A stretch of 43,863 bases of DNA from Burkholderia sp. (GCA_030151225.1 JASLEG010000005.1:1-43863), one strand, 5' to 3'. Positions 24,600 through 32,866 are shown, counted from the stretch's first letter. The notes: generated by a model from the letters alone, not told the origin. A program made the numbers and translations.

Positions 24600-24959
24600 T
24601 TACTGCGCGGTGACGAGCTTGACGATCGTCAGCGTGCCGTTCAGGTTTTCGATGCGCACGCGCACCTTGTCGCCGGCGTGGACCTGCTGCGTCATCGCGG
24701 CGTCCTTCGCCCTGTAGGCCATCGTCATCGCCGGCATGCCGATGTTGGCGAGCGCGCCGGCCTTCAGCGAGATCGTGCCGGCGGCGGCGTCGACCTTGCG
24801 CACCACGGCATCGGTCAGGCCGGCGTCGGCCTGGGCCTGGGCCTGGGCCGACGCGGCCGTCTTCATGCCGGCCATGTCGTCGGCGCGGGCGGGTGCGGTG
24901 GCGAACAGAGCGCAGGCCGCGCAGGCGCTATAGATGACGGCGCGGAAATCGTTGCGCAT
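24600..24959 (-). CDS. CusF-like periplasmic copper-binding protein
   Basis: A 119-residue protein with a signal peptide (1-26, ending APARA) and a small OB-fold of the CusF/CopP type (VVRKVDAAAGTISLKAGALA, GMPAMTMAYRAKD, VHAGDKVRVRIE). CusF chaperones Cu(I)/Ag(I) to the CusCBA efflux pump using two Met, one His and one Trp. The two methionines of the PAMTM motif are present (M78, M80), but the Trp position is Met (M75) and the histidine position appears to be Lys or Ala (66-67), so the metal site differs from E. coli CusF. No efflux pump genes are adjacent. The start at 24959 is the only ATG giving the signal peptide. Confidence 0.85.
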   Translation of the reverse strand: MRNDFRAVIYSACAACALFATAPARADDMAGMKTAASAQAQAQADAGLTDAVVRKVDAAAGTISLKAGALANIGMPAMTMAYRAKDAAMTQQVHAGDKVRVRIENLNGTLTIVKLVTAQ

Positions 24960-25099
24960 GAAACGGTTTGATCGGCGCGAACGGTCGAGGCGGGGGTGAG
25001 TGGATTGCGGTTGCATTGCCGGGTTCCTGTCTGGATCGAATGGGTGGCCGCGGCGTGCGCAGGCACGCGGCGGCGAGAAACGAAATGACGTGAGACGGG

Positions 25100-25331
25100 T
25101 CAGACGGAACGGGGCGGGCGCCGCAAGCCGTTCGGATCGCGCACCGCGAGCGCGGCGGCGTAATGGAAGCGCAAGTGACGCACGAGCGTGGCGGCGGGAT
25201 TCATCGGGCCCGGCGAGGCGGCGTCCTGCATCGGGCACACGCCCGTCACGCCGCCCGCCGCCCGCCGCCGGCACGTCGAGTGGCAGCGCCGCGCAGAGCA
25301 GCATGATGAGCGGGGTCTGGAGCAGTCGCAT
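25100..25331 (-). pseudogene. Small gene put out of frame by a 7-bp tandem repeat
   Basis: A minus-strand ATG at 25331 begins MRLLQTPLIMLLCAALPLDV, a hydrophobic signal-like start with strong codon bias. The bias then continues in a different frame (VTGVCPMQDAASPGPMNPAA, RHLRFHYAAALAVRDPNGLR) to the stop at 25102-25100. The switch falls exactly in three copies of a heptanucleotide (25250-25270). With two copies the frames would join into one 74-residue product. I do not recognise the family. It may be a decayed gene, a phase-variable gene, or a sequencing error. It sits upstream of the CusF-like gene on the same strand. Confidence 0.5.
25250..25270. repeat. Heptanucleotide tandem repeat, about three copies
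   Basis: GCCGCCC at 25250-25256 and 25257-25263, then GCCGCCG at 25264-25270. The unit length is not a multiple of three, so gain or loss of a copy by slippage would change the frame of the small gene that contains it. Confidence 0.8.
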
Positions 25332-25683
25332 GGCGCGGATCATGGCGTGGCGATTTTCTTGTCCCGGCCGCAAAATGATCGTTCGAGCGCGCTCGCGAGC
25401 GGGCTCATGTTCCGACCAAGCCGGCCCGTGTCACGTTACATCGGTGACACGTTTTGGGCGGTTCCACGCATGGCCAACGCAGCCGTGCGATTCGCTTCGA
25501 CCCCGCCAATGCCCGCCCGTCGCGGGCTTCGGCGGCAACGAGGCCCGGCGTGCGAGGGTTCGGCGCAGGCTGGTACGAATTCTGCTGAACCAGGGGACGG
25601 GCGCGCCGATGCGGTGGCGCGCGGGATCGAGCTCAGCGGTCGCGCCGATGCGCGCTGCCGCCCAACGCAGAACGGAACGAATC
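25332..25683. other. Intergenic region without recognisable gene
   Basis: About 350 bases between two divergent small genes. It presumably holds their promoters. No operator, RNA gene or coherent coding frame stands out. Confidence 0.35.
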
Positions 25684-26010
25684 ATGGATACCTGCCCGAA
25701 TCAGTCCGACGCGCAATTCCAGGCCTTCCTGACCAAGCTGCTCGTGCAGCCGCAACCCACCGAATGGGGCGACAAGCAGCGCATCGAGCTCGACATGGCA
25801 CGCTCGCTGTCGACCAGCATGCTGCGCGTGGCGGAATACCTGCACACGCACCCCGGCGACGCCGAGAGCTGGCTCACGCTGTACCGCTACGGCCGCGCGC
25901 TCGATTTCATCCTGAGCTCGCTGGCCGCGTGTCGCGAGATCCATCCGCGCACGCTGCGCACGATCCTGAAGCTCGCGCGCTTCGAGGTGGATGCGAACTA
26001 TCCGGATTGA
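25684..26010 (+). CDS. Hypothetical cytosolic protein, 108 residues
   Basis: A soluble, mainly helical protein with no signal peptide. It starts MDTCPNQSDAQFQAFLTKLL and contains LDMARSLSTSMLRVAEYLHT and HPRTLRTILKLARFEVDANY. Third-position G/C bias is strong throughout, which supports real coding. I do not recognise the family. The ribosome site is weak (ACGGAACG). It is a single gene between the heptamer-repeat gene and a divergent small gene at 26037. No function can be proposed. Confidence 0.7.
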   Translation: MDTCPNQSDAQFQAFLTKLLVQPQPTEWGDKQRIELDMARSLSTSMLRVAEYLHTHPGDAESWLTLYRYGRALDFILSSLAACREIHPRTLRTILKLARFEVDANYPD

Positions 26011-26036
26011 ATGCCGGGGGCCGTGTACCCGAACGA

Positions 26037-26222
26037 TCAGTTGTACCCGAGGATCGCGCTGGTGGCGATCTCGGGCCGGTCGCCGTGATTCGTCGCGAGC
26101 GAGCAGGTGGGCTCCTGCAGCACGGCGCGATAGGGCGTGACGCGCCGCGCGAGCGAGATCGAGGCGGGGTGCGCGGCGGTGGCGTCGGCGGGCTCGCGAT
26201 CGAGCGGCGAATAGGCGGACAT
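26037..26222 (-). CDS. Small hypothetical protein, 61 residues
   Basis: The reading frame uses almost only G- or C-ending codons and has a TGGAG ribosome site nine bases before ATG 26222, so I consider it a true small gene. The product (MSAYSPLDREPADATAAHPA to ATSAILGYN) has no transmembrane segment or signal and one cysteine. I do not recognise it. It is convergent with the 108-residue gene, 26 bases away. Confidence 0.6.
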   Translation of the reverse strand: MSAYSPLDREPADATAAHPASISLARRVTPYRAVLQEPTCSLATNHGDRPEIATSAILGYN

Positions 26223-26604
26223 CGAGTGGCTCCAGCGTCGTGTTTCAACAATGTGACGCCACTATCCCAGAACCGCACGGGAGGTCCAAGCGAGTAATTT
26301 TTATGCGCGCGTTCAGATTTTCTGATCGCGCGCCGCCGGCTTTCACTTCGTGGCTTCGTCCACTTCGCCCCGTCATTTCGTGATGCGCGCTCGCCTCGCG
26401 GGTGCCCGATCACTCCTTGATCCATGTCAATTCGCGTCGGTGCCGACGATTGCGCAATCGCTGTCGTGCGGATTAACTGAGACGTTGCCCCGTCTCGACC
26501 TGCGGACCATGGGCGCATTTCATGCATGCGCCCGCATCGAGCACGACAGCCGCGCAACAGCGGAATCACGACACGAACCCGTACGGGATTAGCGAGGCCA
26601 GATC
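26223..26604. other. Intergenic region, lower GC, no gene seen
   Basis: A 382-base gap between two divergently transcribed small genes. It has lower GC and no codon-biased frame. It probably contains both promoters; I cannot point to specific elements. Confidence 0.35.
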
Positions 26605-26880
26605 ATGAGAGGCATTACCGGATACAAACTGAAGCTGCGCATCCAGGATCGTTTCCAGCAACTCGGCGACGACCTGCCGCCGTCGCTGGAAAACGCCGAG
26701 GCACGCAACCGCGTGGTGGCGAAGATGCGCGAGCTGGGGCAGGGTTTCTTCGACATGTCGGAGGACGAATATCACACCTGGGCGGACCTGGTGCCCGAGG
26801 ACGAATTCGTGGAACTGATCGCCCTGATGATCTCGCTCGCCACCGAGCAGTCGAATGGCGCGCCGGTCGCGGCGGCCTGA
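26605..26880 (+). CDS. Hypothetical protein, 91 residues
   Basis: A small acidic helical protein (MRGITGYKLKLRIQDRFQQL, LENAEARNRVVAKMRELGQG, FFDMSEDEYHTWADLVPEDE). It has no signal peptide and no known motif. Codon bias is strong and a GAGG site lies about ten bases before ATG 26605. I do not recognise the family. It ends before a perfect 11-base hairpin shared with the convergent PraB-like gene. Confidence 0.7.
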   Translation: MRGITGYKLKLRIQDRFQQLGDDLPPSLENAEARNRVVAKMRELGQGFFDMSEDEYHTWADLVPEDEFVELIALMISLATEQSNGAPVAAA

Positions 26881-26926
26881 TTTTCCGCCGCGATCCGCCG
26901 CGATGATCGGCGGCAGGGCAAACGCA

Positions 26927-26952
26927 GACGGGGCAGCGCAGGCTGCCCCGTC
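26927..26952. terminator. Hairpin between convergent genes
   Basis: GACGGGGCAGC (26927-26937) and its perfect complement (26942-26952) flank a 4-base loop, between the 91-residue gene (+) and the PraB-like gene (-). It has no T-run on either side, so it is either a weak bidirectional terminator or an mRNA 3'-end stabiliser. Confidence 0.55.
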
Positions 26953-26975
26953 CGCATTGTGGCGCGCCGGCGCGC

Positions 26976-27479
26976 TTACTGCACGTTGAAGGCCGGCGAG
27001 GTGGCAACGGTGCCCGTGACCGTACAGTTCGGCGTCAGCACCGCGTTGTTGAAGGTCAGCGACGACGCCGTGTTGTTCCAGGCCGTCACGACCGAGCTCG
27101 GCCCGCAGGTGCCGAGCAGCGACGCGCTGACCTGCGCGTTGTTGATGGTCAACTGAGTGGGCGTGTCGGCCTGGCCGGTCCACGGGTTCGCGCTCGTGGC
27201 GCTGCCCGTGATCAGCGAGCAGAGCCCGCCGCCCGAGAACGTGGTGGACGTGATGTTGACGATGCCGGTCGAGGTGATCGTGCCGTTGAAGGTCGCGGTG
27301 CAACTGGTGTTGATCGACCCCTTGGAGAGCGTGGTGCTGCCGGTGGCCGAGAACGGCTCGCCGTTCGGGTTCATCGGGTTGCCGTTGGCGAGCGACACCG
27401 TCACGGCGAATGCCGGGGCGGCGAGCGTGGAGCAAACGGCCAGAGCAACGACAAGGGAAGCCACTTTTCGAATAGTCAT
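26976..27479 (-). CDS. praB: PraB-like exported protein (alkane oxidation protein activator family)
   Basis: A 167-residue exported protein. A signal peptide (1-25, ending APAFA) is followed by a Thr/Ser/Asn-rich beta domain: FSATGSTTLSKGSINTSCTA, TFNGTITSTGIVNITSTTFS, LLGTCGPSSVVTAWNN and LTPNCTVTGTVATSPAF. Four cysteines could pair in the periplasm or outside. The pattern matches proteins annotated as PraB, the Pseudomonas protein linked to growth on alkanes and surface hydrophobicity; homologues in Burkholderia have no proven role. A GAGGCAC site precedes ATG 27479. It lies 265 bases after a larger lipoprotein gene on the same strand, with a terminator between them. No alkane hydroxylase is present in the window. 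Confidence 0.6.
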   Translation of the reverse strand: MTIRKVASLVVALAVCSTLAAPAFAVTVSLANGNPMNPNGEPFSATGSTTLSKGSINTSCTATFNGTITSTGIVNITSTTFSGGGLCSLITGSATSANPWTGQADTPTQLTINNAQVSASLLGTCGPSSVVTAWNNTASSLTFNNAVLTPNCTVTGTVATSPAFNVQ

Positions 27480-27689
27480 GATGCGTGCCTCAATTGACGA
27501 ATGGCGGCGAACCGCCGTGGGTAGGCGACGCGCGGGCGGCCCTCTGCCTCCCGCGCGTCGCGACGAACCGGCTGCCCCCTCACGAGCACGGCCGGTGGTG
27601 AAACACCCTTGCGATCCGGTGCGTCACGTGCCGGATCGCGTCTCTCAGGTTCCGAATTTGGTCAGGAATCCTGCTTATTGTTTCGTTTG

Positions 27690-27721
27690 AAAAACCGGCG
27701 GCAGAAAACCTGCCGCCGGTT
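27690..27721 (-). terminator. Rho-independent terminator of the large lipoprotein gene
   Basis: A perfect 12-base stem (27693-27704 and 27710-27721) with a 5-base loop is followed by a T-rich run on the minus strand. It lies 24 bases beyond the lipoprotein stop codon and separates it from the PraB-like gene. Confidence 0.9.
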
Positions 27722-27744
27722 CGGGCGAGGCGTGGAATCCGCCC

Positions 27745-29355
27745 TTACTGCACGAAGGCGCCCACGGTGAAGAACGGGTTGTACTGGCTGTTGTTCACCA
27801 CCATCGCGTACACCTCGCCCACCTTGATCGCCCAGCCGGTGTCGCCGGCATGGAAGATCGCCACCGGGCCGCTGCCGTTGGCGGCATTGAAGTCCTGCAG
27901 CGCGGTCACCCCCACCAGGCCCGGCGTGGTCTGCGTGTAGTCGAGCGAGAAGGTGCTGGTGCTGGCGGAGGTCTGCGGGTTGATGAACGCGGCCGTGCTG
28001 CCACTGAACAGCGTGGAGGTGTAGTTGGTGGAGAGCGTCGAGACGGCCGTGTTGTCGAGGCAGTTGCCGGCGGTCGGCTCGAAGAACGTGCCGCTGTAGA
28101 CGCCCGGCAGGTTCGGGTGCGCGATCGACGCGTTGAAGCTCGCGTCGCCCACGGCCGGCGCGCCCGAGTTGCCGGCATTCGCCACAATGCCGCACGCCGA
28201 TGCGCTGGTCGCGCCGATGTAGCCGCCCGTGAGCGAATTGGCCGCCACCGCCGTGGCCGGCGCCAGGGCGGAGATGCCGATTTCCGCGTCGGCCACGGTG
28301 TTCAGCAGCGCGGCCGGATCGCTCGGCACGTAGGCCTGACCCACGCGGATCACGATCGGAATCAGCGCGCCGCGCAACTTGCCCACGATCATGATGCCCT
28401 GTGCCTGGCTCGGCGCGAGCAGCACGATCGGCTGGCCCTGGCCCGCGCTCGGATACGGCGATCCGGACGAAGTCGGCTTGCTCACGAACACGTTGTCGGC
28501 CGAGCCGTCGGTGTTGGTGCGCAGCGTCCACGGCGTGCCGGTGGTGCGGCACGAGTAGTCGCTGCCGGCCGTGATCGAGCACGAGCCGTCGGCGTTGAGC
28601 GTCTCGTTCCAGTTGATCACGTCGGGCTGCCAGCCCTGCGGCTTGGCGGTCTGGTACGAGGTGCCGGTCGGCGACAGGTGGATGCCGAGCTCGTTGTAGT
28701 TGCCGGCCACCTTGGTGAAGTCGGTCTCGGTATCGGTGAAGCCGATGAACGGGAAGAAGTCGAAGGTGCGCGACGGCACCGCGCCGAGGTTGCCGAGCAG
28801 CGCCACGCCGTCGAATTCGATCGACGCGCCCGGAATCCCGCCGCCCACCACGCCGTTGCCGACGAACAGCATCGGCGGATCGGCCTGATTGATCGACACG
28901 GAGTACGAACCGTCGGTGGAGGTGCCGTTGTCGAGCACGAACGCGCAGCGGTTCTGCTCGGCCGTCGGCAGCGTGGTGGCGCGGTGGAACGTGCCGGTGA
29001 TGGTCTGGCCGGCGCGCGTGGTGTTGACCTGTCCGGCGCTGGTGGGCACCGAGGACAGCACGAACTGCATCTGGTAAGTGAGCTTGGTGGAGTCGAACTG
29101 CAGCTTCACGTATTCGCCGCTGCCCGAGCCGCCCGTGTAGACGGTCGAATAGTCGAGCGTGTCGGGGCACAGCTTGTTGACGGTGGTGGCGGTCGTGGTG
29201 GAGCCGCTGGCCGGGCAGCTGCTGCCCGAGCATTGCGGCACCTGGATCGCGGCCGGCGCATCGCCGCTGTCACCGCCGCCACAACCGGCGAAGAACGGCA
29301 TCGCGAGCACGAAACAGGACAGCAGCGCGGTGCGCGGCTTGGTGAAACGGAACAT
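27745..29355 (-). CDS. Large exported lipoprotein, probably DUF2957
   Basis: A 536-residue lipoprotein. The N terminus MFRFTKPRTALLSCFVLAMP is followed by FFAGC, a lipobox with lipidated C25, then a Gly/Asp linker. The mature part is Thr/Ser/Gly/Asn-rich and predicted beta. It has cysteine pairs (QCSGSSCPASG, NKLCPDTLDYS, GSCSITAGSDYSCRTTGTPW) and distinctive segments such as GNYNELGIHLSPTGTSYQTA and AQGIMIVGKLRGALIPIVIR. I believe it belongs to DUF2957, a family seen mostly in Burkholderia, with no known function. The start at 29355 is set by a very strong AAGGAGGGGG site, which suggests abundant expression. It has its own terminator. Outer-membrane surface location is likely but inferred. 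Confidence 0.8.
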   Translation of the reverse strand: MFRFTKPRTALLSCFVLAMPFFAGCGGGDSGDAPAAIQVPQCSGSSCPASGSTTTATTVNKLCPDTLDYSTVYTGGSGSGEYVKLQFDSTKLTYQMQFVLSSVPTSAGQVNTTRAGQTITGTFHRATTLPTAEQNRCAFVLDNGTSTDGSYSVSINQADPPMLFVGNGVVGGGIPGASIEFDGVALLGNLGAVPSRTFDFFPFIGFTDTETDFTKVAGNYNELGIHLSPTGTSYQTAKPQGWQPDVINWNETLNADGSCSITAGSDYSCRTTGTPWTLRTNTDGSADNVFVSKPTSSGSPYPSAGQGQPIVLLAPSQAQGIMIVGKLRGALIPIVIRVGQAYVPSDPAALLNTVADAEIGISALAPATAVAANSLTGGYIGATSASACGIVANAGNSGAPAVGDASFNASIAHPNLPGVYSGTFFEPTAGNCLDNTAVSTLSTNYTSTLFSGSTAAFINPQTSASTSTFSLDYTQTTPGLVGVTALQDFNAANGSGPVAIFHAGDTGWAIKVGEVYAMVVNNSQYNPFFTVGAFVQ

Positions 29356-30156
29356 ACCCCCTCCTTGTCGATGAACCCTGGTGTCTCCGTGCCGAGCGTG
29401 GCGCGGGCTTCGCAAGCGGCCCGTCGTTGCGGTGCATCGATCGGCAATGTTGTCGTCACGGCGTGGCGGCGATGACGCGGCAGGCCGCGCTCGCGCCGCG
29501 CCGGGTGTTACCGGTGCCCGCGCGCAGGCATGCGTCGCGCCTCGCCCGCATCGCGCCGGGCGGCGGGGTGAGGGCAAGGCGGAAAAGATGGCCCGATGGG
29601 CGAATCGATGGAGCCGACGCGCCTCGCGCGCGCTGTCCGGTCCGGCAGGAGTGACGGGCGACGGCAGCCCGGTTGGCCCTGTGTCTGCGTGCGTAACATC
29701 GATGTCTCCGTCGGTACGCGCTGCACGTTATTGGTGAAACTTGTTTCGCGAAACTATGAGGTGTGCGGCGGTGCCTGTAAATGGATACGCGATTCCAAAC
29801 GCCGGAAAATCGACTGTCGCTTCAGAATCAACGCCTTGGCGCGGGAATTGAAACGCGTCGGGCATCGCTCGCCAATGGCCTTCCGAGCCCGTTCCGGGCG
29901 CATTGCGTTGCAATCGGCGGCCTCGATCGTTGCATTGGCGACCCGGCGCGCGCCGATCGTGCAGCGAAGCAAAATGCCGGGCGCGATGGCGAGGCCGCCG
30001 TTGCCCACACTGCGCACGAACGTGCTTGACGCTGGAATCGGGGCACGGTTTGATGTCAGAATTGCTGCACCGTCCGGACGGTTCGCCACGCTTCCCGGCG
30101 CTCCGTCCGCCGTTTGCCTGCCGGCGTGAAAGGGCACTCACACAGGTGGATATCCC
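29356..30156. other. Long intergenic region without recognisable gene
   Basis: About 800 bases between the lipoprotein gene (-) and a small GntR gene (+). Several frames are open but none has the codon bias or residue pattern of a real protein. A perfect 12-base palindrome lies at 29743-29754. The region may hold regulatory sequence or a decayed gene; I cannot tell which. Confidence 0.4.
29743..29754. promoter_or_regulatory. Perfect palindrome GTTTCGCGAAAC
   Basis: A 12-base perfect palindrome in AT-richer surroundings, about 400 bases before the small GntR gene. It could be an operator. Its binding protein is unknown and nothing ties it to the GntR protein except proximity. Confidence 0.3.
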
Positions 30157-30480
30157 ATGCAAGCATTCATCGACCCAGCGGAACTGGCCCTCGGCCGCGC
30201 GAGCGCCGCTCGCGCGACACGTTCCGCGCAGGACTGGCGCCCCGACTTTTCCCGGATCCGTGGCCACGTCGCGCACGCCATCGCCGATCAGATCGAGGAA
30301 GCGATCCGTGCGGGCCTGTTCCGCCCCGGCGACCGGCTGCCGAGCCAGCAGGCCATCGCCGATTCGCTCGGCTTCCATCCGAATACCGTCTATGCCGCGT
30401 TTCGCGAGGTGGCGCGCCGCGGGCTGATCAGGGGCTATGCGGGACGCGGCACGCTCGTGCTCGATTACGCGCTGAGCTGA
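30157..30480 (+). CDS. Minimal GntR-family regulator (DNA-binding domain only)
   Basis: A 107-residue protein consisting almost only of a GntR winged helix-turn-helix (VAHAIADQIEEAIRAGLFRP, GDRLPSQQAIADSLGFHPNT, then VYAAFREVARRGLIRGYAGR) preceded by about 35 residues. The helix sequence is closest to the YtrA/MocR style (GDRLPS, HPNTVYAAF). No effector or aminotransferase domain follows: the stop is clean and the next 190 bases are not in the same coding frame. YtrA-like repressors have only about 120 residues, so it may be a complete protein. AGGTGG precedes ATG 30157. It probably regulates itself or the hydrolase that follows at 30669. Confidence 0.85.
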   Translation: MQAFIDPAELALGRASAARATRSAQDWRPDFSRIRGHVAHAIADQIEEAIRAGLFRPGDRLPSQQAIADSLGFHPNTVYAAFREVARRGLIRGYAGRGTLVLDYALS

Positions 30481-30668
30481 GGGCGCGAGGCTTTCGGTTC
30501 GAAAGATCGCAAAGGCAGGATCGACGGGAGCGCGCGACCCGAACGCGGCGACGCGTTCGCGAAGCCTCGCGTTCGCGCGCGGGGGCGCTCTTGTATCATG
30601 AGCGCCCCGGTCCGGCGGCGCCTCGCGCGCGCCGGACGCCACGCCTCATCCATTCGCGCCTCGATCCC

Positions 30669-31532
30669 ATGCCCCACGTTTCCACCCATCGCACCGACAA
30701 CGACATCGCGATCACGCTGCGTCGTCCCGATTCCACCGGCCCCGCGCCCGTCGTCGTGCTGTGCCACGGCTTCTGCGGCATCCAGGACGTGCTGCTGCCG
30801 GCGTTCGCCGACGCCTTCGTGGCGGCCGGCTACGCGGCCGTCACGTTCGACTACCGCGGCTTCGGCGCGAGCGGCGGCGAGCAGGGGCGGCTCGTGCCGG
30901 CCATGCAGATCGAGGACATCGCCACCGTGCTCGCCTTCGTGAAGGCACGGTCCGAACTCGATGCCGCGCGCATCGGCGTGTGGGGCACCTCGCTCGGCGG
31001 CGGCCACGTGCTCGCGGCCGCGGCGGCCGATCCGGCCGTGAAGGCGGTGGTGAGCCAGCTCAGCTTCGCCGACGGCGAGCAGGTGGTCACGCGCAGCATG
31101 TCGGCCGAGGAAAAGCAGGCCTTCGTGTCGACGCTCGAGCGCATGCAGGAAAAGAAGGCCGCCACCGGCCGCGAGATGTTCGTGGCGATCACCAAGGTGC
31201 TGACCGACCCGCAGTCGAAGGCCTTCGTCGAGGAGGCGCGCCAGCGTCATCCCGAGATGGACATCAAGATCCCGTTCCTGACGGTGCGCGAGATGCTGCA
31301 GTACCGGCCCGCCGAGCACGCCGCGCGCGTGGCCTGCCCGGTGCTGGTGGTGGTGGCGGGCGAGGACGGCGTGAATCCGCCCGAGCAGGGCCGCGCGCTG
31401 CACGCGGCGGTGGGGGCAAGCGTCAAGGAACTGTACGTGGCCGACGGTGCCGGCCATTACGACATGTATGACGGCGCGCAGTTCGAACGCAGCATCGCAC
31501 GCCAGCTCGCCTGGTTCGGCGCGCACGTCTGA
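30669..31532 (+). CDS. Alpha/beta hydrolase (dienelactone-hydrolase-like)
   Basis: A 287-residue cytosolic hydrolase. The oxyanion region is CHGFCGIQD (32-40), the nucleophile is S108 in GTSLGG, the acid lies in VVVAGEDGVNPP and the histidine in DGAGHYDMYDG. A cap-like insert of about 60 residues (SMSAEEKQAFVSTLERMQEK, PQSKAFVEEARQRHPEMDIK) separates strand 5 from the acid. It resembles the X-Pro dipeptidyl-peptidase or dienelactone hydrolase-like group. It lies 188 bases after the minimal GntR gene in the same direction, and is likely a single transcription unit or regulated by that gene. Substrate unknown. Confidence 0.88.
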   Translation: MPHVSTHRTDNDIAITLRRPDSTGPAPVVVLCHGFCGIQDVLLPAFADAFVAAGYAAVTFDYRGFGASGGEQGRLVPAMQIEDIATVLAFVKARSELDAARIGVWGTSLGGGHVLAAAAADPAVKAVVSQLSFADGEQVVTRSMSAEEKQAFVSTLERMQEKKAATGREMFVAITKVLTDPQSKAFVEEARQRHPEMDIKIPFLTVREMLQYRPAEHAARVACPVLVVVAGEDGVNPPEQGRALHAAVGASVKELYVADGAGHYDMYDGAQFERSIARQLAWFGAHV

Positions 31533-31545
31533 GCGCGCGCCGCGT

Positions 31546-31851
31546 TCAGGCTTCCGGCGGGAAGCCGACCTTCTGCGGATACAGGTTGTTGAAGCGATAG
31601 ACCGAGCGCGAGGCGTACAGCCCCGCGCGCGTGAACGGCTCGGCGTCGAGCCAGGCCAGCACCGCTTCGCGCGACGCGAAGTCCATCACCAGCAGGCTGC
31701 CGGCCATGGTGGCGCCGTCGTCGGCGAGCAGCGGGCCCGCGAACGCGATGCGCTCGGCCGCTTCGGCCAGATAGGCGCGGTGGTCGGGGCGGACCTGCGC
31801 GCGCAGGTCGGTGGCGGCGGGCTTGTCGAGCAGATGGATCGCGAAGAGCAT
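31546..31851 (-). CDS. YciI-family protein
   Basis: A 101-residue protein starting MLFAIHLLDKPAATDLRAQV with the family core RPDHRAYLAEAAERIAFAGP and GSLLVMDFASREAVLAWLDA. YciI proteins have a dimeric ferredoxin-like fold with a conserved His-Asp pair, here D23/H24 in RPDH; some related proteins are dehydrochlorinases or muconolactone-isomerase-like, but most are uncharacterised. The start at 31851 is the only one that fits the family. It is convergent with the hydrolase gene, only 13 bases away. Confidence 0.9.
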   Translation of the reverse strand: MLFAIHLLDKPAATDLRAQVRPDHRAYLAEAAERIAFAGPLLADDGATMAGSLLVMDFASREAVLAWLDAEPFTRAGLYASRSVYRFNNLYPQKVGFPPEA

Positions 31852-31991
31852 CGGTGGGGTCCTGATCGGAAAGGGCGGCGGGAATGTCGGCACGGCGGCG
31901 TGCGCCGTGCCCGAGCGTAGCATCGCGCGGCCCGCGCTGCAGCGCGCGGGCTCGACGATGCCAGCCGGCCGGGGCCGGCATTCGCCATCAC

Positions 31992-32783
31992 TCAACTGGC
32001 CGGCGTGCCCGATGCCGTCGCGGCCGGTTGCGCCGCCGTGGGCGCGGCGCCGTGCTCGGCGCCCGAATGGAACGCGTCGAGCTCCGACGAGAAGCGCTGC
32101 GTGCGCGTGCCGTTCGCGTCGTAATACTCCTCGACCGACTTCACCCAGCGATTGACCTTCGGCACGTACCAGAACGCCTTGTAGAGCCGGCCGGTGGTCG
32201 TGCCTGCGTGCACGCCGCCGGCGTGCGCGATCGCCGTGGTGCCGGCGCCGTTCGTCACCACCGTGCTGGTGGCGGCGCGCGACGGCGCGATCTCGGCCGT
32301 CCACTGGCCCTCGCCCTCGATCTTGATCGCGTCGAAATGGCCGGCCGGCACGTCCACCGCCTCGTGGCCCACCACGCGCAGCTTCGTGTCGAAGGTACGC
32401 GAATTGAGTTGCACGTTCGGATGCGGTTCGGTGTACTTCACTTCCCACTGCTTGCCCGGCGTGAGCGGGAATGACAGCGGCTCGTTGACGAGCGTCTCCG
32501 TGCCGTTGACGTTGCGCGAGCGGCTCCAGTTGGCGCCCTGGATCGATTCGACCGGCGCCTGCGTCGAGCCGGTGGGCCGCACTTCCACGTAGATGTGGTC
32601 GGACGTGGTGCGCAGCGCGGTGATCGTGTCGTGGGTCTGGCGCCAGCCGTTCGGGCCGGTTTCGAGCGTGTTCGTGTAGTTCCAGCTGTCGCCGGCCGTG
32701 ACGGTCGGCGCGCCGATCGTTTCGGCGTGGCAGAGCAGCGGTGCGGCCAGCAGCGCCAGCATCGAGCAGGTCTTCGCGTTCAT
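31992..32783 (-). CDS. Exported hypothetical protein, 263 residues
   Basis: A signal peptide (1-20, ending LLCHA) is followed by a beta-rich domain: VTAGDSWNYTNTLETGPNGW, FPLTPGKQWEVKYTEPHPNV, VDVPAGHFDAIKIEGEGQWT and KAFWYVPKVNRWVKSVEEYY. The pattern of a residue run such as VPAGHFDAIKIEG followed by FWYVPKVNRWVK is seen in DUF3108-like and other uncharacterised periplasmic proteins, and I cannot be more specific. The tail is Ala/Thr/Pro-rich and probably disordered. A GGGGGA site lies upstream of ATG 32783. Function unknown. Confidence 0.8.
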   Translation of the reverse strand: MNAKTCSMLALLAAPLLCHAETIGAPTVTAGDSWNYTNTLETGPNGWRQTHDTITALRTTSDHIYVEVRPTGSTQAPVESIQGANWSRSRNVNGTETLVNEPLSFPLTPGKQWEVKYTEPHPNVQLNSRTFDTKLRVVGHEAVDVPAGHFDAIKIEGEGQWTAEIAPSRAATSTVVTNGAGTTAIAHAGGVHAGTTTGRLYKAFWYVPKVNRWVKSVEEYYDANGTRTQRFSSELDAFHSGAEHGAAPTAAQPAATASGTPAS

Positions 32784-32866
32784 CTTGATGGATCCCCCGG
32801 TTGGTGTCGCGCGATTCTAGATGCGCGAGCTTTCGACTGGCCTGCGGTCGCCGGGCGCATCCGTGA

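Noticed and set aside
29596..30137. Several overlapping frames in the long gap before the minimal GntR gene
   Set aside because: No frame shows the strong third-position G/C bias or any family resemblance, and no ribosome site is convincing.
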